Position numbers and translations under genes: made by a program
The notes under the pieces: model-generated
Seen by the model: only the letters and a program-made list of their open reading frames with translations
What the model was told of the DNA's origin: nothing
Databases searched by the model: none
Shown here: in pieces, positions 31,474 to 40,875 of the stretch
Numbering within the stretch: the stretch's first letter is position 1
Layout: the number at the start of each line of letters is the position of its first letter
DNA from: Kazachstania africana CBS 2517
Taxonomy: Eukaryota; Ascomycota; Saccharomycetes; Saccharomycetales; Saccharomycetaceae
Reading direction: 5' to 3'
Assembly: GCF_000304475.1 (NCBI RefSeq)
Contig: NC_018942.1
Span: 248,001 to 312,000 of the forward strand
Length of the DNA: 64,000 nucleotides

Positions 31474-33588
31474 TCAAGAATGTATGTGTGACTCGGTTAT
31501 TAAGCGTTTAGCTTTGTTTAATGAATGTGATAGAAATTGATTTCTTTCATGTTCCTCTTCCAGTGATCGCTTTAATTCGTTAACTTCTTCATTGAGAAAA
31601 CTGCTTGTTTTTACAGCTGACGCATAGCTGGCTACTACTTGATCTAAAAACTTTGGCGAGGCAATTTCTTGATAAAACTTCGAAACTTGCTTTTCTATGG
31701 TATTGAGCTTTGCCTCTATTGTAAGTTTATTAGCGGAGATTATATCTGCCAAGCTATGCATACTGTTCAAGCTTTTCAAATATAAGTCGTAGTCACATAT
31801 GGTGTCTTCACTGACACAATCTCTAAAGGCACACATTAATTGTGACATAAACTGTAATGACTCTGATCTGTAACAATCAATCAATTGGACCGAATATTTT
31901 AATCGTTGTATTTCCTTACGATGATCCAAGACTTTTAGCCTTTCATTATGATAAGCATCCTGTAATTTTTTATTTGTTTGTTTCAAATAATTAATTGTAT
32001 CTTTATAATCTGATAAGACAACATCTTCACCATATTGTGCCAATTTTTTGGGGTCAGGGTTGATATATTCGGTTGTTTCAAAATTCTCATTGAATTGCCA
32101 TTCATTGTTTCTACTATTTTTCAGCGACAGAGTCAGTTTGTGATATTCTTTTCTCAGTTGAGCATTGGAATCTTTAAGTCTTTTATTATATTCCATTAGC
32201 TGTAACTGTGACTCGACAATGGCTTCTAAACAATTAGTAATGAAAGCTAAATCATTCTTTCTAGAATCAGTGCCATTAAAATTTTCATTATATGAGCCTA
32301 ATTCTTCCAATTTTTGTCTTATACTCTTAATATCATCTTTGAGTGACAATTTTTCTTTTGTTGTAGATTCAAATTCTTTCTTCAATTTCTTCACCGAACT
32401 ATACAAATCCCTATTTTCATTGCTTACAAGTTCGAACTCCTTGGTTAGTTCGTCATAATCTTTTTTAATCGTTTTTACAGCTTTCTTCTTTTCAGAAGTA
32501 TAAGTTTCTAAATATTCTACTTTCTTCAAAAGCTTTTTATGTTCTTTATTCTTGGCTTTGGTGTCATTTACTAGTTTTGTAGTAATATCACACAGAGGGT
32601 ATCTATGCAAATTTTTTGTTGTTCTTTCATTATTCAATAAATGAAAAGCTTCGCTGAAATCTTCAAGTACTTTACTATCTTTTGCCAATAAAGCTCTGTC
32701 GTCTATGCATGTTAGTTTAGTACTAGCAGTCTCAGCCGTCGTAGATTTTTTAATTGTCGGTTGCAATTGGTTTCCGTGTTCAGTTACCATGAGTTCAGTC
32801 TTATTAACTGGATTTTGATTGATATTCCTGACAGAATGCAATAAATTGCTCGTTTCTGGGTTAGTAATATGCAAATTGCCATGATTATTCTCTCGAGTCT
32901 GTTCAATTTCCAAATATTTAAAATCTTGCAAAATTTCTGGGTTCAATATAGTGTTAAGAGATGATTTTGTGGGTTGATTTTTTTGGGTAAAGTCATTTGA
33001 TTCATCATCAATTGGCGTTATGGGTGAAACGTGTTCATTATTATCAGTCTTAATGCCTGTATTCATATTGAATGAGTCGACACTTTTCAATCTTCCAATA
33101 AAATTGAAGCTTGAATCATCAAGCATACTACTATTAGTACCATTCTCAATGTCTCTGGTATAGTCATCACCTAAATCCATTTTATCACTTAAAAACTTGA
33201 ATTCGTTCTCAATGGCTTCCTCATTATGTAATTTATCAAATTCCTCTTTTGCTTGAGCTGTAGCTACAAGATTGATATCATCCAAAGATGGTTCATTGGA
33301 TAATAACGATTTCTTATTATCTATTGATTCGGAACTTGAATCAAAGATTTTTGTCTTTCTCTTCCATGACCAACTTTTCCTCTTTGGCTTCGCATTACTC
33401 TCAAGACTAATAGGTGAGGAGTTTCTACTGAACTTGTTAATGAATTTTCTTAAGGAGGATGTCTTGGTGTCATTCATTTCACTTCTTTCATCAGACGATG
33501 TTACTTCATTATCACTTCTAACTATCAAACTATCTGGGGTCAAAGAACGCGCGCTTTCAATTTTAAAACCATCAGTAGCTTCCAACAT
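31474..33588 (-). CDS. SPO21: Spo21 (Mpc70), meiotic spindle pole body outer plaque
   Basis: Component of the meiosis-specific outer plaque of the spindle pole body, which replaces Spc72 at meiosis II and starts prospore membrane growth. It has 704 residues; S. cerevisiae has 609. The N-terminal 280 residues are polar and Ser/Asn-rich. A long coiled coil runs over about 330-460 (heptad-like KKVEYLETYTSEKK segment and following) and continues in pieces to the C-terminus. The ATG at 33586-33588 is the first in frame. A middle-sporulation element lies about 90 bp upstream. Sequence conservation is modest; position between MSH2 and YPQ1 (YOL091W), the coiled coil and the promoter site support the call. 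Confidence 0.85.
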   Translation of the reverse strand: MLEATDGFKIESARSLTPDSLIVRSDNEVTSSDERSEMNDTKTSSLRKFINKFSRNSSPISLESNAKPKRKSWSWKRKTKIFDSSSESIDNKKSLLSNEPSLDDINLVATAQAKEEFDKLHNEEAIENEFKFLSDKMDLGDDYTRDIENGTNSSMLDDSSFNFIGRLKSVDSFNMNTGIKTDNNEHVSPITPIDDESNDFTQKNQPTKSSLNTILNPEILQDFKYLEIEQTRENNHGNLHITNPETSNLLHSVRNINQNPVNKTELMVTEHGNQLQPTIKKSTTAETASTKLTCIDDRALLAKDSKVLEDFSEAFHLLNNERTTKNLHRYPLCDITTKLVNDTKAKNKEHKKLLKKVEYLETYTSEKKKAVKTIKKDYDELTKEFELVSNENRDLYSSVKKLKKEFESTTKEKLSLKDDIKSIRQKLEELGSYNENFNGTDSRKNDLAFITNCLEAIVESQLQLMEYNKRLKDSNAQLRKEYHKLTLSLKNSRNNEWQFNENFETTEYINPDPKKLAQYGEDVVLSDYKDTINYLKQTNKKLQDAYHNERLKVLDHRKEIQRLKYSVQLIDCYRSESLQFMSQLMCAFRDCVSEDTICDYDLYLKSLNSMHSLADIISANKLTIEAKLNTIEKQVSKFYQEIASPKFLDQVVASYASAVKTSSFLNEEVNELKRSLEEEHERNQFLSHSLNKAKRLITESHIHS

Positions 33589-33674
33589 AGCTTTCGAACC
33601 TTATAGCTGAGTAATTAATTGAATATATTTTTCGATATTATTAAACAAATGCTGTTTATATATTACGTATTTTT

Positions 33675-33683
33675 TTTTGTGTC
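33675..33683 (-). promoter_or_regulatory. Middle sporulation element (MSE) of SPO21
   Basis: On the minus strand this reads GACACAAAA, a full match to the Ndt80 consensus gNCRCAAAW. It is about 90 bp upstream of the SPO21 ATG and inside the 153-bp gap after YPQ1, so it can hardly serve another gene. Confidence 0.65.
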
Positions 33684-33741
33684 ATATGGTAGAAACTCTG
33701 TCGCAATGCGACAGAGAGAGATAAATGAGACGACAAGCAGT

Positions 33742-34704
33742 TCAAACGGTGGAGTTGTTGCTAACGCTGCTACTGTTTTGTCCATTCTTCCTCTTTCGGT
33801 ATACTCTGATACCCTTACCATACGCAAAGAATTGTACGAATATAATGAAATCTAAAACCAGAGTTCCAGAACTACCGAGTAACCACGATAAATTCAAGAT
33901 TAGATACTTAATATCCATGGAAATAGTTAGGACCGATATTATGAAGGTTATATTCCCCAAACATGCAAATAAAAAGAATAAAAAGGAGATACCTTCACAT
34001 GATTTCCTCTTATAATTGAGTAGAATTTGTGGGATTCTTGAACCCAGATAGAGGAAAGCACTTAGATATCCAAATAACTGAGCCAACCAATTTGTCTTCA
34101 ATGGTAACGTCTTTTCTGGCGGATTTGTATGGGATGTGTGACAGTATGTAACATACCATGATATGAATCCTGCTAAGATGACAATGAAAACCACTGAACT
34201 GTCACTTAAATAATTTTGTTTTATTATCTCTTCAGCATCCTCATTTTCAATTATTTCATCAAGATTTGATGAACTTCTATCTTCGTTATTCTGTATAATG
34301 TTTGCTTGACCGTTACTTAGTAGTAAGGGTTCGTTTTCATTGAAAATATCTTGTAGTACATTTTCGTTCAGTGGGTTGGCTGGTGATAAGTGAACTGGAT
34401 CGATCTTCTCCTCACTATCATACCAGAGACATTGACCTAACAATACGACATCTGCAATAGTATAATATGCAGCAAGTACAATCATTGTGGTCAGAAGATG
34501 TTGCATCATCGCTCCTAGCAGATTGAAAACGTCACCTGCCAGCCATAATACAACAAAAAGAAGCGAAAGACCATCAGATGATCTTCTGTAGAAATTTTCA
34601 TATATCTGTGGGACGAACACAATCACCCAGCATGCAATAGAAATTGACCCTGCAATACCACTTATATTTTCCGGATTTAGTTCAATTGGCCTAAGGTGCA
34701 TCAT
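33742..34704 (-). CDS. YPQ1: Ypq1, vacuolar PQ-loop cationic amino acid transporter
   Basis: Seven-helix PQ-loop protein of the vacuole membrane that exports or exchanges lysine and arginine. It has 320 residues (308 in S. cerevisiae). The first PQ motif is in VFVPQIYENFYRRSSDG (about 29-45) and the second in GSRIPQILLNYKRKSCEG (about 228-246). A charged loop of about 70 residues between the helix bundles includes Asp/Glu/Asn-rich sequence. The ATG at 34704 gives MMHLRPIELNPENISG, like the family. RTC2/YPQ3 are duplicates; position after TRM10 identifies YOL092W. Confidence 0.95.
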   Translation of the reverse strand: MMHLRPIELNPENISGIAGSISIACWVIVFVPQIYENFYRRSSDGLSLLFVVLWLAGDVFNLLGAMMQHLLTTMIVLAAYYTIADVVLLGQCLWYDSEEKIDPVHLSPANPLNENVLQDIFNENEPLLLSNGQANIIQNNEDRSSSNLDEIIENEDAEEIIKQNYLSDSSVVFIVILAGFISWYVTYCHTSHTNPPEKTLPLKTNWLAQLFGYLSAFLYLGSRIPQILLNYKRKSCEGISFLFFLFACLGNITFIISVLTISMDIKYLILNLSWLLGSSGTLVLDFIIFVQFFAYGKGIRVYRKRKNGQNSSSVSNNSTV

Positions 34705-35102
34705 CGCTGCTGTATCAAGAGTACCACTTCAGGAAATAAATAATGAACTTACCTTATGTTTAAACACTTAAAAGCCTCTGAATAGATACCTCTATAGTTT
34801 ATATACCGATAGCGTAGAATATTACAAAGTATATTACTCATAATGCTTATCATACGTATTTAATTTTCAATAAAGTTTTCAGGAAACATTATTCCGATGG
34901 ATTGTCAATCTCTCACAGAAAAAGGAAAGATTGGCAACAAAGCCAATGGAAGAGTCAGACTTCCGTCGGTGGAAAATTGGTTCCAGCGATGGCTGCATTT
35001 CAACTTTGGTGGACAAGATTTATTGCGTGTGTTTATTTGGCCTTGCACATTGACTGCTTATTTCTTCTTCCCGCAATTATGCATTCTTTATATATGCGTA
35101 TG
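34705..35102. other. Intergenic, YPQ1 promoter / TRM10 3' flank
   Basis: 398 bp. A plus-strand ORF begins at 34897 and overlaps the 3' end of TRM10 in antisense; I see no family resemblance and do not call it. No RNA gene is seen. Confidence 0.45.
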
Positions 35103-36038
35103 TTATATATTGTCGTCGCTTTTCTTTGATTCAGCGTTGTTGGAAACTTCCTCTTCGTCCTCGTCGTCACTGTCGACTACAGTCATGTCCATTTTGGCAA
35201 TATCGATCTTTCTTGGTGGTAGGACAGTTTCAAAAGCCTTTCTCCAGTCGTGAGTATCAAAATATTTCAGCATGATATCTACGACGTGAGTGGTTGTGAG
35301 GACTCTTCTTCCATCAATCTTGATGAATTCGTCCAATGGTAATCTCTTGGTTGCAATACCGAGTTCTTTGGCCTTGTTGTAACAAAGTAGCTTGTGCCTA
35401 TTCTTATCCACTATACCACCGACAATGTAAGTCATTCCAGGTTCTAAGGTTTGCAAGTTTTCATCCGTATCAGCTGTGAGGTAGACCATTTTCAACTTAT
35501 CTGTTGGTTCAGTAATCAATTCTTCATTATCGAGGAACACAAAATTTTTCCAATTTTCGTAGTTGGTATCTTTCAACCCAACAGAGAACCTTTCCTGAAG
35601 TCTCTTATTGAAACTAGTGACTTTCACATCAGCAAAGTGATTCGACCGTTTATTCGACGCATAGGCCCTTGTCAGTTGATTAGACAGACTGACAATTTCT
35701 TTATCGTTCATTAAGTCGTCAAAAGCACAGTCTATGAGAAGCTTAATCCCAGAGTCCTTTTGATTGACATTGACCCTGGGTTCTCTGACGAGTTCCTGTG
35801 GAATAGGCTCCCCACGTTCCTTGTAAGACTCGAGTAAAGTACGTCTTGTCTCCCGAGCTCTCTTACGTTTTTCACGACGTACTTCTGCATGTTTTTCTTT
35901 ATTATTTTCGAATCTTATCTTCTTCCATTTCTTCTTCCACTGACTCTTCGACATACCCTCAGGGATTGGAGGAAGTTTATCTGATTCCATTTTCTTCTGA
36001 AGAGCAACATCCCCATCGTTTTCATCTGTGCCAGACAT
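35103..36038 (-). CDS. TRM10: Trm10, tRNA m1G9 methyltransferase
   Basis: SPOUT-fold methyltransferase that makes 1-methylguanosine at position 9 of several tRNAs, using SAM. It has 311 residues (293 in S. cerevisiae). A Lys/Arg-rich N-terminal arm (about 28-65, [20 protein letters not shown]) binds RNA. The SPOUT domain spans about 85-275, with the conserved segments [20 protein letters not shown] and [13 protein letters not shown] (the last forms part of the SAM knot). The tail is acidic (DSDDEDEEE). It is divergent from RFC4 over 225 bp and has a perfect PAC site. Confidence 0.96.
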   Translation of the reverse strand: MSGTDENDGDVALQKKMESDKLPPIPEGMSKSQWKKKWKKIRFENNKEKHAEVRREKRKRARETRRTLLESYKERGEPIPQELVREPRVNVNQKDSGIKLLIDCAFDDLMNDKEIVSLSNQLTRAYASNKRSNHFADVKVTSFNKRLQERFSVGLKDTNYENWKNFVFLDNEELITEPTDKLKMVYLTADTDENLQTLEPGMTYIVGGIVDKNRHKLLCYNKAKELGIATKRLPLDEFIKIDGRRVLTTTHVVDIMLKYFDTHDWRKAFETVLPPRKIDIAKMDMTVVDSDDEDEEEVSNNAESKKSDDNI

Positions 36039-36100
36039 CTCTCCTACTATCTATAATGGCTTCGGGAATCTCGCAATCAGAACTCGAATGCTTCTTCTCA

Positions 36101-36135
36101 AGCTCATCGCAATCAAAAGTTTGACAAAATTTTTC
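36101..36135 (-). promoter_or_regulatory. PAC and RRPE elements of TRM10
   Basis: AGCTCATCGC at 36101-36110 is the exact reverse complement of the PAC core GCGATGAGCT. CAAAATTTTTC at 36125-36135 is RRPE-like. They lie 63 and 87 bp upstream of the TRM10 ATG, in the order usual for ribosome-biogenesis genes. RFC4 starts on the other side of the same 225-bp region, so effects on it cannot be excluded. Confidence 0.65.
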
Positions 36136-36263
36136 TTATTTGACAAAATTTCAAAACACGCTTAAGGCTAAATTATTCGAAGATTTTGAAATTAAAGATC
36201 AATTTAACGTGTTTATCAGTATAATAAACTGAGAAGTGAGATAGCTAGATATCATTTACCGTT

Positions 36264-37229
36264 ATGTCAAGGCCATCGTTAACATTAGAATTGCCATGGG
36301 TGGAGAAGTATCGTCCTCAGTTGCTCAAGGATATAGTAGGAAATGAAGAGACTATTGAAAGATTGAAACAAATTGCTCAGGATGGTAATATGCCCCATAT
36401 GATCATTTCTGGGTTGCCAGGTATTGGTAAAACAACGTCAGTGCATTGTCTGGCACATGAATTACTGGGATCTCACTATTCACAGGCTGTTTTGGAGCTG
36501 AATGCCTCAGATGATAGAGGTATTGATGTTATCAGAAATCAAATCAAACATTTTGCCCAGAAGAAATTGAATCTTCCAGTAGGTAAACATAAAATTATTA
36601 TACTGGATGAAGCTGATTCTATGACTGCCGGGGCTCAGCAGGCACTAAGAAGAACTATGGAGCTTTACTCGAATACAACAAGATTTGCATTTGCTTGCAA
36701 TCAATCTAATAAGATTATTGAACCATTACAGAGTAGATGTGCAATTTTACGTTATTCAAAATTGAGTGATGAACAAGTCTTGAAGAGATTATTGGAAGTC
36801 ATAGAATTGGAAAAAGTGGAATATACTAATGATGGTCTGGAAGCCATTATTTTCACTGCAGAAGGTGATATGAGACAAGCCATTAATAATTTACAGAGTA
36901 CGGTGGCAGGTCATGGGTTGGTAAACGGAGATAATGTATTTAAAATTGTAGACTCTCCTCATCCTTTAATTGTCAGAAAGATGTTACTTTCAACTACTTT
37001 GGACGAGTCGATGAATATCTTAAGAAATGAACTATGGAATAAAGGTTACTCTTCAGTTGACATAGTGACGACCTGTTTTAGGGTGACAAAGACGTTACCA
37101 CAAGTAAAAGAAGCTAAACGATTGGAAATGATAAAAGAAATTGGCTTCACTCATATGAGGATCCTCGAAGGTGTTGGTACCTACCTACAACTAGCATCAA
37201 TGTTAGCCAAAATCCATAAACTAGTATGA
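36264..37229 (+). CDS. RFC4: Rfc4, clamp loader subunit
   Basis: AAA+ subunit shared by replication factor C and the Rad24, Ctf18 and Elg1 clamp loaders that open PCNA or 9-1-1 rings. It has 321 residues (323 in S. cerevisiae). Visible motifs are the RFC box LPWVEKYRP (10-18), Walker [10 protein letters not shown] (about 50-58), Walker B LDEADSMT (about 113), and the SRC motif LQSRCAILR with its arginine finger (about 152). The C-terminal collar domain is complete. The ATG at 36264 gives [18 protein letters not shown]. It matches YOL094C. Confidence 0.98.
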   Translation: MSRPSLTLELPWVEKYRPQLLKDIVGNEETIERLKQIAQDGNMPHMIISGLPGIGKTTSVHCLAHELLGSHYSQAVLELNASDDRGIDVIRNQIKHFAQKKLNLPVGKHKIIILDEADSMTAGAQQALRRTMELYSNTTRFAFACNQSNKIIEPLQSRCAILRYSKLSDEQVLKRLLEVIELEKVEYTNDGLEAIIFTAEGDMRQAINNLQSTVAGHGLVNGDNVFKIVDSPHPLIVRKMLLSTTLDESMNILRNELWNKGYSSVDIVTTCFRVTKTLPQVKEAKRLEMIKEIGFTHMRILEGVGTYLQLASMLAKIHKLV

Positions 37230-37402
37230 ATATAACAGTAATTAATGCATTTATAATAGTAAAAACAATATTTAAAGATTCTCTCTTGATTTTTAATTTT
37301 GGTCTGTAATAATATTTTTAGAATAATTAGAAAAAGCTGTGAAGGATTAGACGTAAATTGAAATATCTTACTTTAAAAATAACTAATTCAGTGGTGGAGA
37401 AA

Positions 37403-37411
37403 ATGCTATGA
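37403..37411 (+). other. Minimal uORF overlapping the HMI1 start
   Basis: ATGCTATGA: a two-codon upstream ORF whose TGA stop overlaps the HMI1 ATG (ATGA overlap). Seen directly in the sequence; any effect on HMI1 translation is inferred. Confidence 0.4.
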
Positions 37412-39549
37412 GTTTGACACAAGCACAGGGAAGAGTTCTGCATCACCCTTTCAAGGAGAACACAACATTGAAGGTTCTAGCAGGTCCAGGATCTGGTAAG
37501 ACTTTCACGCTTTTGCATAAGATTCATCATTTGATTGAAACAGAACAAATAAAACCAGATGAAATTTTAGTTTTGTCTCTAACAAATAAAGCAGTAGATA
37601 AAATCGTGGATGAACTTTTTACCACTTTTCAAGAGTTGAACAAAGATAGCAAATATTCATTTGAAGAACTGAAGGAAATTGTCGAACAAGTTGGCGTTTA
37701 TACGATTCATGGTCTAGCTAACAGGGTAGTTGTGGAAAGGGAAGGATTAGTAAATATTATTGAGGAAAATGGTTGGAGAGGTTTACTCAAGTTGATATCA
37801 GAAGATTTTTGGAAGTCTAAAAATATTAATGTTGCCTCTCCACGACGTTTGCAGAAGTTGTTACAATCTTATAAACAAAATGATGATAACGACGAAGTTA
37901 TTGAAAAAATTGTTAAAATTATGAATGATTGTAAAGTTCTTACAAATGATGATCTTATATCAAGGGCAACTAATCATTTAAATGAAAAGATTGAGATCAA
38001 TGACGGATCGACAGTCGAAGATAGCTATGAAAATTTTACCTTAGCTATCCAAAAAAGGTACAAAGTAGTACTCATCGATGAGTTTCAGGACCTATACCCT
38101 GCATTACTGCCAATAATAAAGAAAATCGCCAAAGGTAAACAACTCATCTTGTTTGGTGATACAAATCAAAGCATTTACGAGTTTCTTGGTCATAATAAAT
38201 ACGTGGTAGAGTCATTAGATAAATTGAATCTGCCACATAACAACCATGTACTTTATCTTGGAGATAATTTTAGATGCACGCCAGAAATCATAAGTGCTGC
38301 TACGAAGATCTTACCATTGAATCATGATACATCCCATACAGATTTCGTCTTAAAAGAAAAAAGTGGTATTATTCCGCAGGTTTATCAAATCAAAGATCCA
38401 TTAGAACAATTAGAATTTTTGGTTAAGGAAATATGTGAATTAGCATCATCTTCCGCAAAATTTTCAGATATTGCAATTCTTTCAAGGACGAATAGCCATT
38501 TACAGACCATTGCTGATCATTTGACTTTGTATGGAATCCCTTTTGAAAAATTGGCATCACAACCAGACTGGTTAAATGACGTAAGAATACAATTTATCAT
38601 AGATCTCTTGAAAGTGCTAACAATGGCATATAAAGAAGCGCCAGTAATGAATCCTGACAATATCAGTACATGGAAGAGTGATTTTAGTGTAATTGTGACA
38701 TTAAGCACATTGAAGGGAATTGGAACAAAGTCAATTCAAACTTTATATTCTGCTAGTACCAAGAAGGGAATATCATTATGGAAGTATATTACAGAAATTC
38801 CTACTAATCAGTGGCCTTCTTCAATCCCATTCAGGGGCAAAATAGAGAACTACGCCAAGGTTTTATATAAATATCTGGAGGCAGGAGAAGTGTGGTCGCT
38901 AGATGCACCAATAGCACTGATTGAATACGTTAGTGGTATCGCGAGTCAACTAGATTATGCGCCGTTTCAGTTCAAATCTATTAAGGAGATGACTGAGTTC
39001 AAAATACATTTAGAAGAAATGTTCAAAATCATGAAGTTATGTACTTTCAATAAACCGACCGATCTAAGCCTGGTTGAGTGGTTCTTAGAAACGTACTTTG
39101 ACCAAAGTTCGCTATATCATCATGCAAAACTAGCATGCGAATCCGAGGGAGCTGGTGTAGTGAAACTATCTACAATACACTCTTCAAAAGGACTTGAGTT
39201 TCCCATAACTTTTTTGATGAGTCCAGCCCTTCAAAAATTCCCAATGGATGATAATACTTTATATGTCGGTATGACACGGGCAAGAAATTTACTATACATG
39301 ATCAACATCAATCATTCAAGGATACAACAACCATTTACCCTGAATAAAAATAGGGCACATCTGCTATCAAATAAAAGCTTCTGGAACTACTACAATAATG
39401 ATTTAAATAGAGGAGATTCTTTCAAATATTCCCTCGAAACCAACTTGTATAACTATGGCAGATTGCAAAACAAATTTGGGTTTTCAAGAAGTTACTCGAC
39501 TCTCTGTGGACCTATAGTTAGGATATGTAGCAAATATTTACCTCGTTGA
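37408..39549 (+). CDS. HMI1: Hmi1, mitochondrial UvrD/Rep-type DNA helicase
   Basis: Superfamily 1A 3'-5' DNA helicase needed for mitochondrial DNA maintenance. It has 713 residues (706 in S. cerevisiae). The helicase motifs are in order: Q-motif region at the N-terminus, Walker A AGPGSGKTFT (about 26-35), motif II VLIDEFQDLYP (about 221), motif III FGDTNQSIYEF, motif IV FRCTPEII, motif V STIHSSKGLEFP and motif VI YVGMTRARNLLYM. The C-terminal tail, basic and Ser/Tyr-rich (SFKYS to KYLPR), fits the cleavable C-terminal mitochondrial import signal known for this protein. The ATG at 37408 is preceded by an overlapping two-codon uORF. Confidence 0.96.
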   Translation: MSLTQAQGRVLHHPFKENTTLKVLAGPGSGKTFTLLHKIHHLIETEQIKPDEILVLSLTNKAVDKIVDELFTTFQELNKDSKYSFEELKEIVEQVGVYTIHGLANRVVVEREGLVNIIEENGWRGLLKLISEDFWKSKNINVASPRRLQKLLQSYKQNDDNDEVIEKIVKIMNDCKVLTNDDLISRATNHLNEKIEINDGSTVEDSYENFTLAIQKRYKVVLIDEFQDLYPALLPIIKKIAKGKQLILFGDTNQSIYEFLGHNKYVVESLDKLNLPHNNHVLYLGDNFRCTPEIISAATKILPLNHDTSHTDFVLKEKSGIIPQVYQIKDPLEQLEFLVKEICELASSSAKFSDIAILSRTNSHLQTIADHLTLYGIPFEKLASQPDWLNDVRIQFIIDLLKVLTMAYKEAPVMNPDNISTWKSDFSVIVTLSTLKGIGTKSIQTLYSASTKKGISLWKYITEIPTNQWPSSIPFRGKIENYAKVLYKYLEAGEVWSLDAPIALIEYVSGIASQLDYAPFQFKSIKEMTEFKIHLEEMFKIMKLCTFNKPTDLSLVEWFLETYFDQSSLYHHAKLACESEGAGVVKLSTIHSSKGLEFPITFLMSPALQKFPMDDNTLYVGMTRARNLLYMININHSRIQQPFTLNKNRAHLLSNKSFWNYYNNDLNRGDSFKYSLETNLYNYGRLQNKFGFSRSYSTLCGPIVRICSKYLPR

Positions 39550-39719
39550 TAGAAGTACTCTTTTTTTTTTTGCACTACTCTTTCTATCTACTGCACTGAC
39601 TGTCGATTATTTCATATTTCGGGGCCTTCTTAAGAATAAAAATATATTTAATATCCTTAAGTTGGTGATGCCGAAAGGAGCCAGGATCAATACAAGCTGA
39701 AATATAAACGGTACAATCC

Positions 39720-40742
39720 ATGCTCCAACTACATTCTTTACCTAGAATCGGTAGTACAATTCAAGTGTTAAAAAGGTTTCCTCATGTGGCAATCCCTGTA
39801 AGAAGCAAGGTAACTGATGCAACTCCGGATGAAATACTACATTTCCAGCAATTGGCACCAACCTGGTGGGACACAAATGGTTCTCAAAGGGTATTGCATA
39901 TGATGAATGTGGCAAGGCTTCACTTTATTAGAAGAGTGTTAAACAAGCAGATCACTATTAAAGATAGTGACACTTATATACCCGGGTTTGATTATAAGCA
40001 ATTTTTTCCATACGACGTGTCTCATGCTGTGGAAGAAGAATGGGATGATAAGGTTAGAGAGCAACTTGACAATTTGGCACTTAATGTCCTCGATGTTGGG
40101 TGTGGCGGTGGTATTTTGGCTGAGTCAATGGGGAGGATGCCATTTGTCAATCATGTTCAAGGCATCGACTTGACTGAAGATGTTATTAAGGTTGCAAAGG
40201 AGCATGCTAGACTGGACCCAAATTTAAACGGTAAAGTAAGCTATGATACGTTAGCGGTTGAAGATGTGAAGGGTAAATATGACATTGTCACTTGTTTTGA
40301 AATGTTAGAGCACGTTGATAGACCTGGAGACATCCTGAAGCATGTGTGGTCAAGATTGAAGCCTGAAGGTGTCTTATTTCTGAGTACCATCAACCGAGAG
40401 CCAATTTCATGGCTAGTCAACATTTTTGTCGCTGAAAATATATTGAAGATGGTTCCGAAGGGAACTCATCATATTTCAAAATTCGTAAATTCATCAGAAA
40501 TCCTCGAATGGTTCGAGAAGAGACAGAGACACAAATTCAAAGTACTAGATCTCAAAGGCAGTGCATTTGTACCAACGAGAGGTTGGGTAGAACATGATTA
40601 TCCAAGAATAGGAAACTACTTCATGGCCATCAAAAAACGGGTTAGCAAGCCATGTCATCTATATAAAAACTGTTCTTTACATAAAACGCATATATTCCAA
40701 AATTATTTAGTGACAGGATGTATAATGACACATTTTAGATGA
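39720..40742 (+). CDS. COQ3: Coq3, ubiquinone O-methyltransferase
   Basis: Mitochondrial methyltransferase that carries out both O-methylations of coenzyme Q, in the CoQ synthome at the inner membrane. It has 340 residues (312 in S. cerevisiae), with a basic, Arg/Lys-rich N-terminal presequence of about 35 residues. SAM-binding motif I is LNVLDVGCGGGILAE (about 121-135) and post-I ends in GIDLTED. FEMLEHVDRPGDIL and PEGVLFLSTINRE follow. About 30 residues after the usual end (from KKRVSKPCHLY) look non-conserved, a lineage-specific extension. HMI1 lies 170 bp upstream in the same direction, WRS1 130 bp downstream. Confidence 0.96.
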   Translation: MLQLHSLPRIGSTIQVLKRFPHVAIPVRSKVTDATPDEILHFQQLAPTWWDTNGSQRVLHMMNVARLHFIRRVLNKQITIKDSDTYIPGFDYKQFFPYDVSHAVEEEWDDKVREQLDNLALNVLDVGCGGGILAESMGRMPFVNHVQGIDLTEDVIKVAKEHARLDPNLNGKVSYDTLAVEDVKGKYDIVTCFEMLEHVDRPGDILKHVWSRLKPEGVLFLSTINREPISWLVNIFVAENILKMVPKGTHHISKFVNSSEILEWFEKRQRHKFKVLDLKGSAFVPTRGWVEHDYPRIGNYFMAIKKRVSKPCHLYKNCSLHKTHIFQNYLVTGCIMTHFR

Positions 40743-40748
40743 GTCTTC

Positions 40749-40789
40749 TGAAAAATTTTTCGAATGGTCCCGGCAGCATCGCGATGTGC
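40749..40789 (+). promoter_or_regulatory. RRPE and PAC-like site of WRS1
   Basis: TGAAAAATTTTT at 40749-40760 is a perfect RRPE. GCGATGTGC at 40781-40789 differs from PAC by one base. They lie 83-123 bp upstream of the chosen WRS1 ATG. Several aminoacyl-tRNA synthetase genes share the ribosome-biogenesis promoter code, so this is plausible. Confidence 0.5.
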
Positions 40790-40845
40790 GAAGCTTTAAA
40801 TAAATTAATTATTTTCATCAAGCAGCTTAATTAACATTGAAATGT

Positions 40846-40875
40846 ATGAAACCGAGGTGGTTATTACTAAAATGA
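40846..40875 (+). other. Nine-codon uORF with a Trp codon, overlapping the WRS1 start
   Basis: The reading frame ATG AAA CCG AGG TGG... codes MKPRWLLLK and stops at a TGA (40873-40875) that overlaps the WRS1 ATG at 40872 (ATGA overlap). One of its nine codons is TGG (Trp). An ATG four bases upstream (40842) is in frame with WRS1 and adds ten residues, so scanning ribosomes meet both. The presence of the uORF is direct; a regulatory role is inferred. Confidence 0.45.

Noticed and set aside
34897..35253. Plus-strand 118-codon ORF overlapping the 3' end of TRM10
   Set aside because: Its Ser run is the antisense of the acidic Trm10 tail, and no family resemblance is seen; most likely a shadow.
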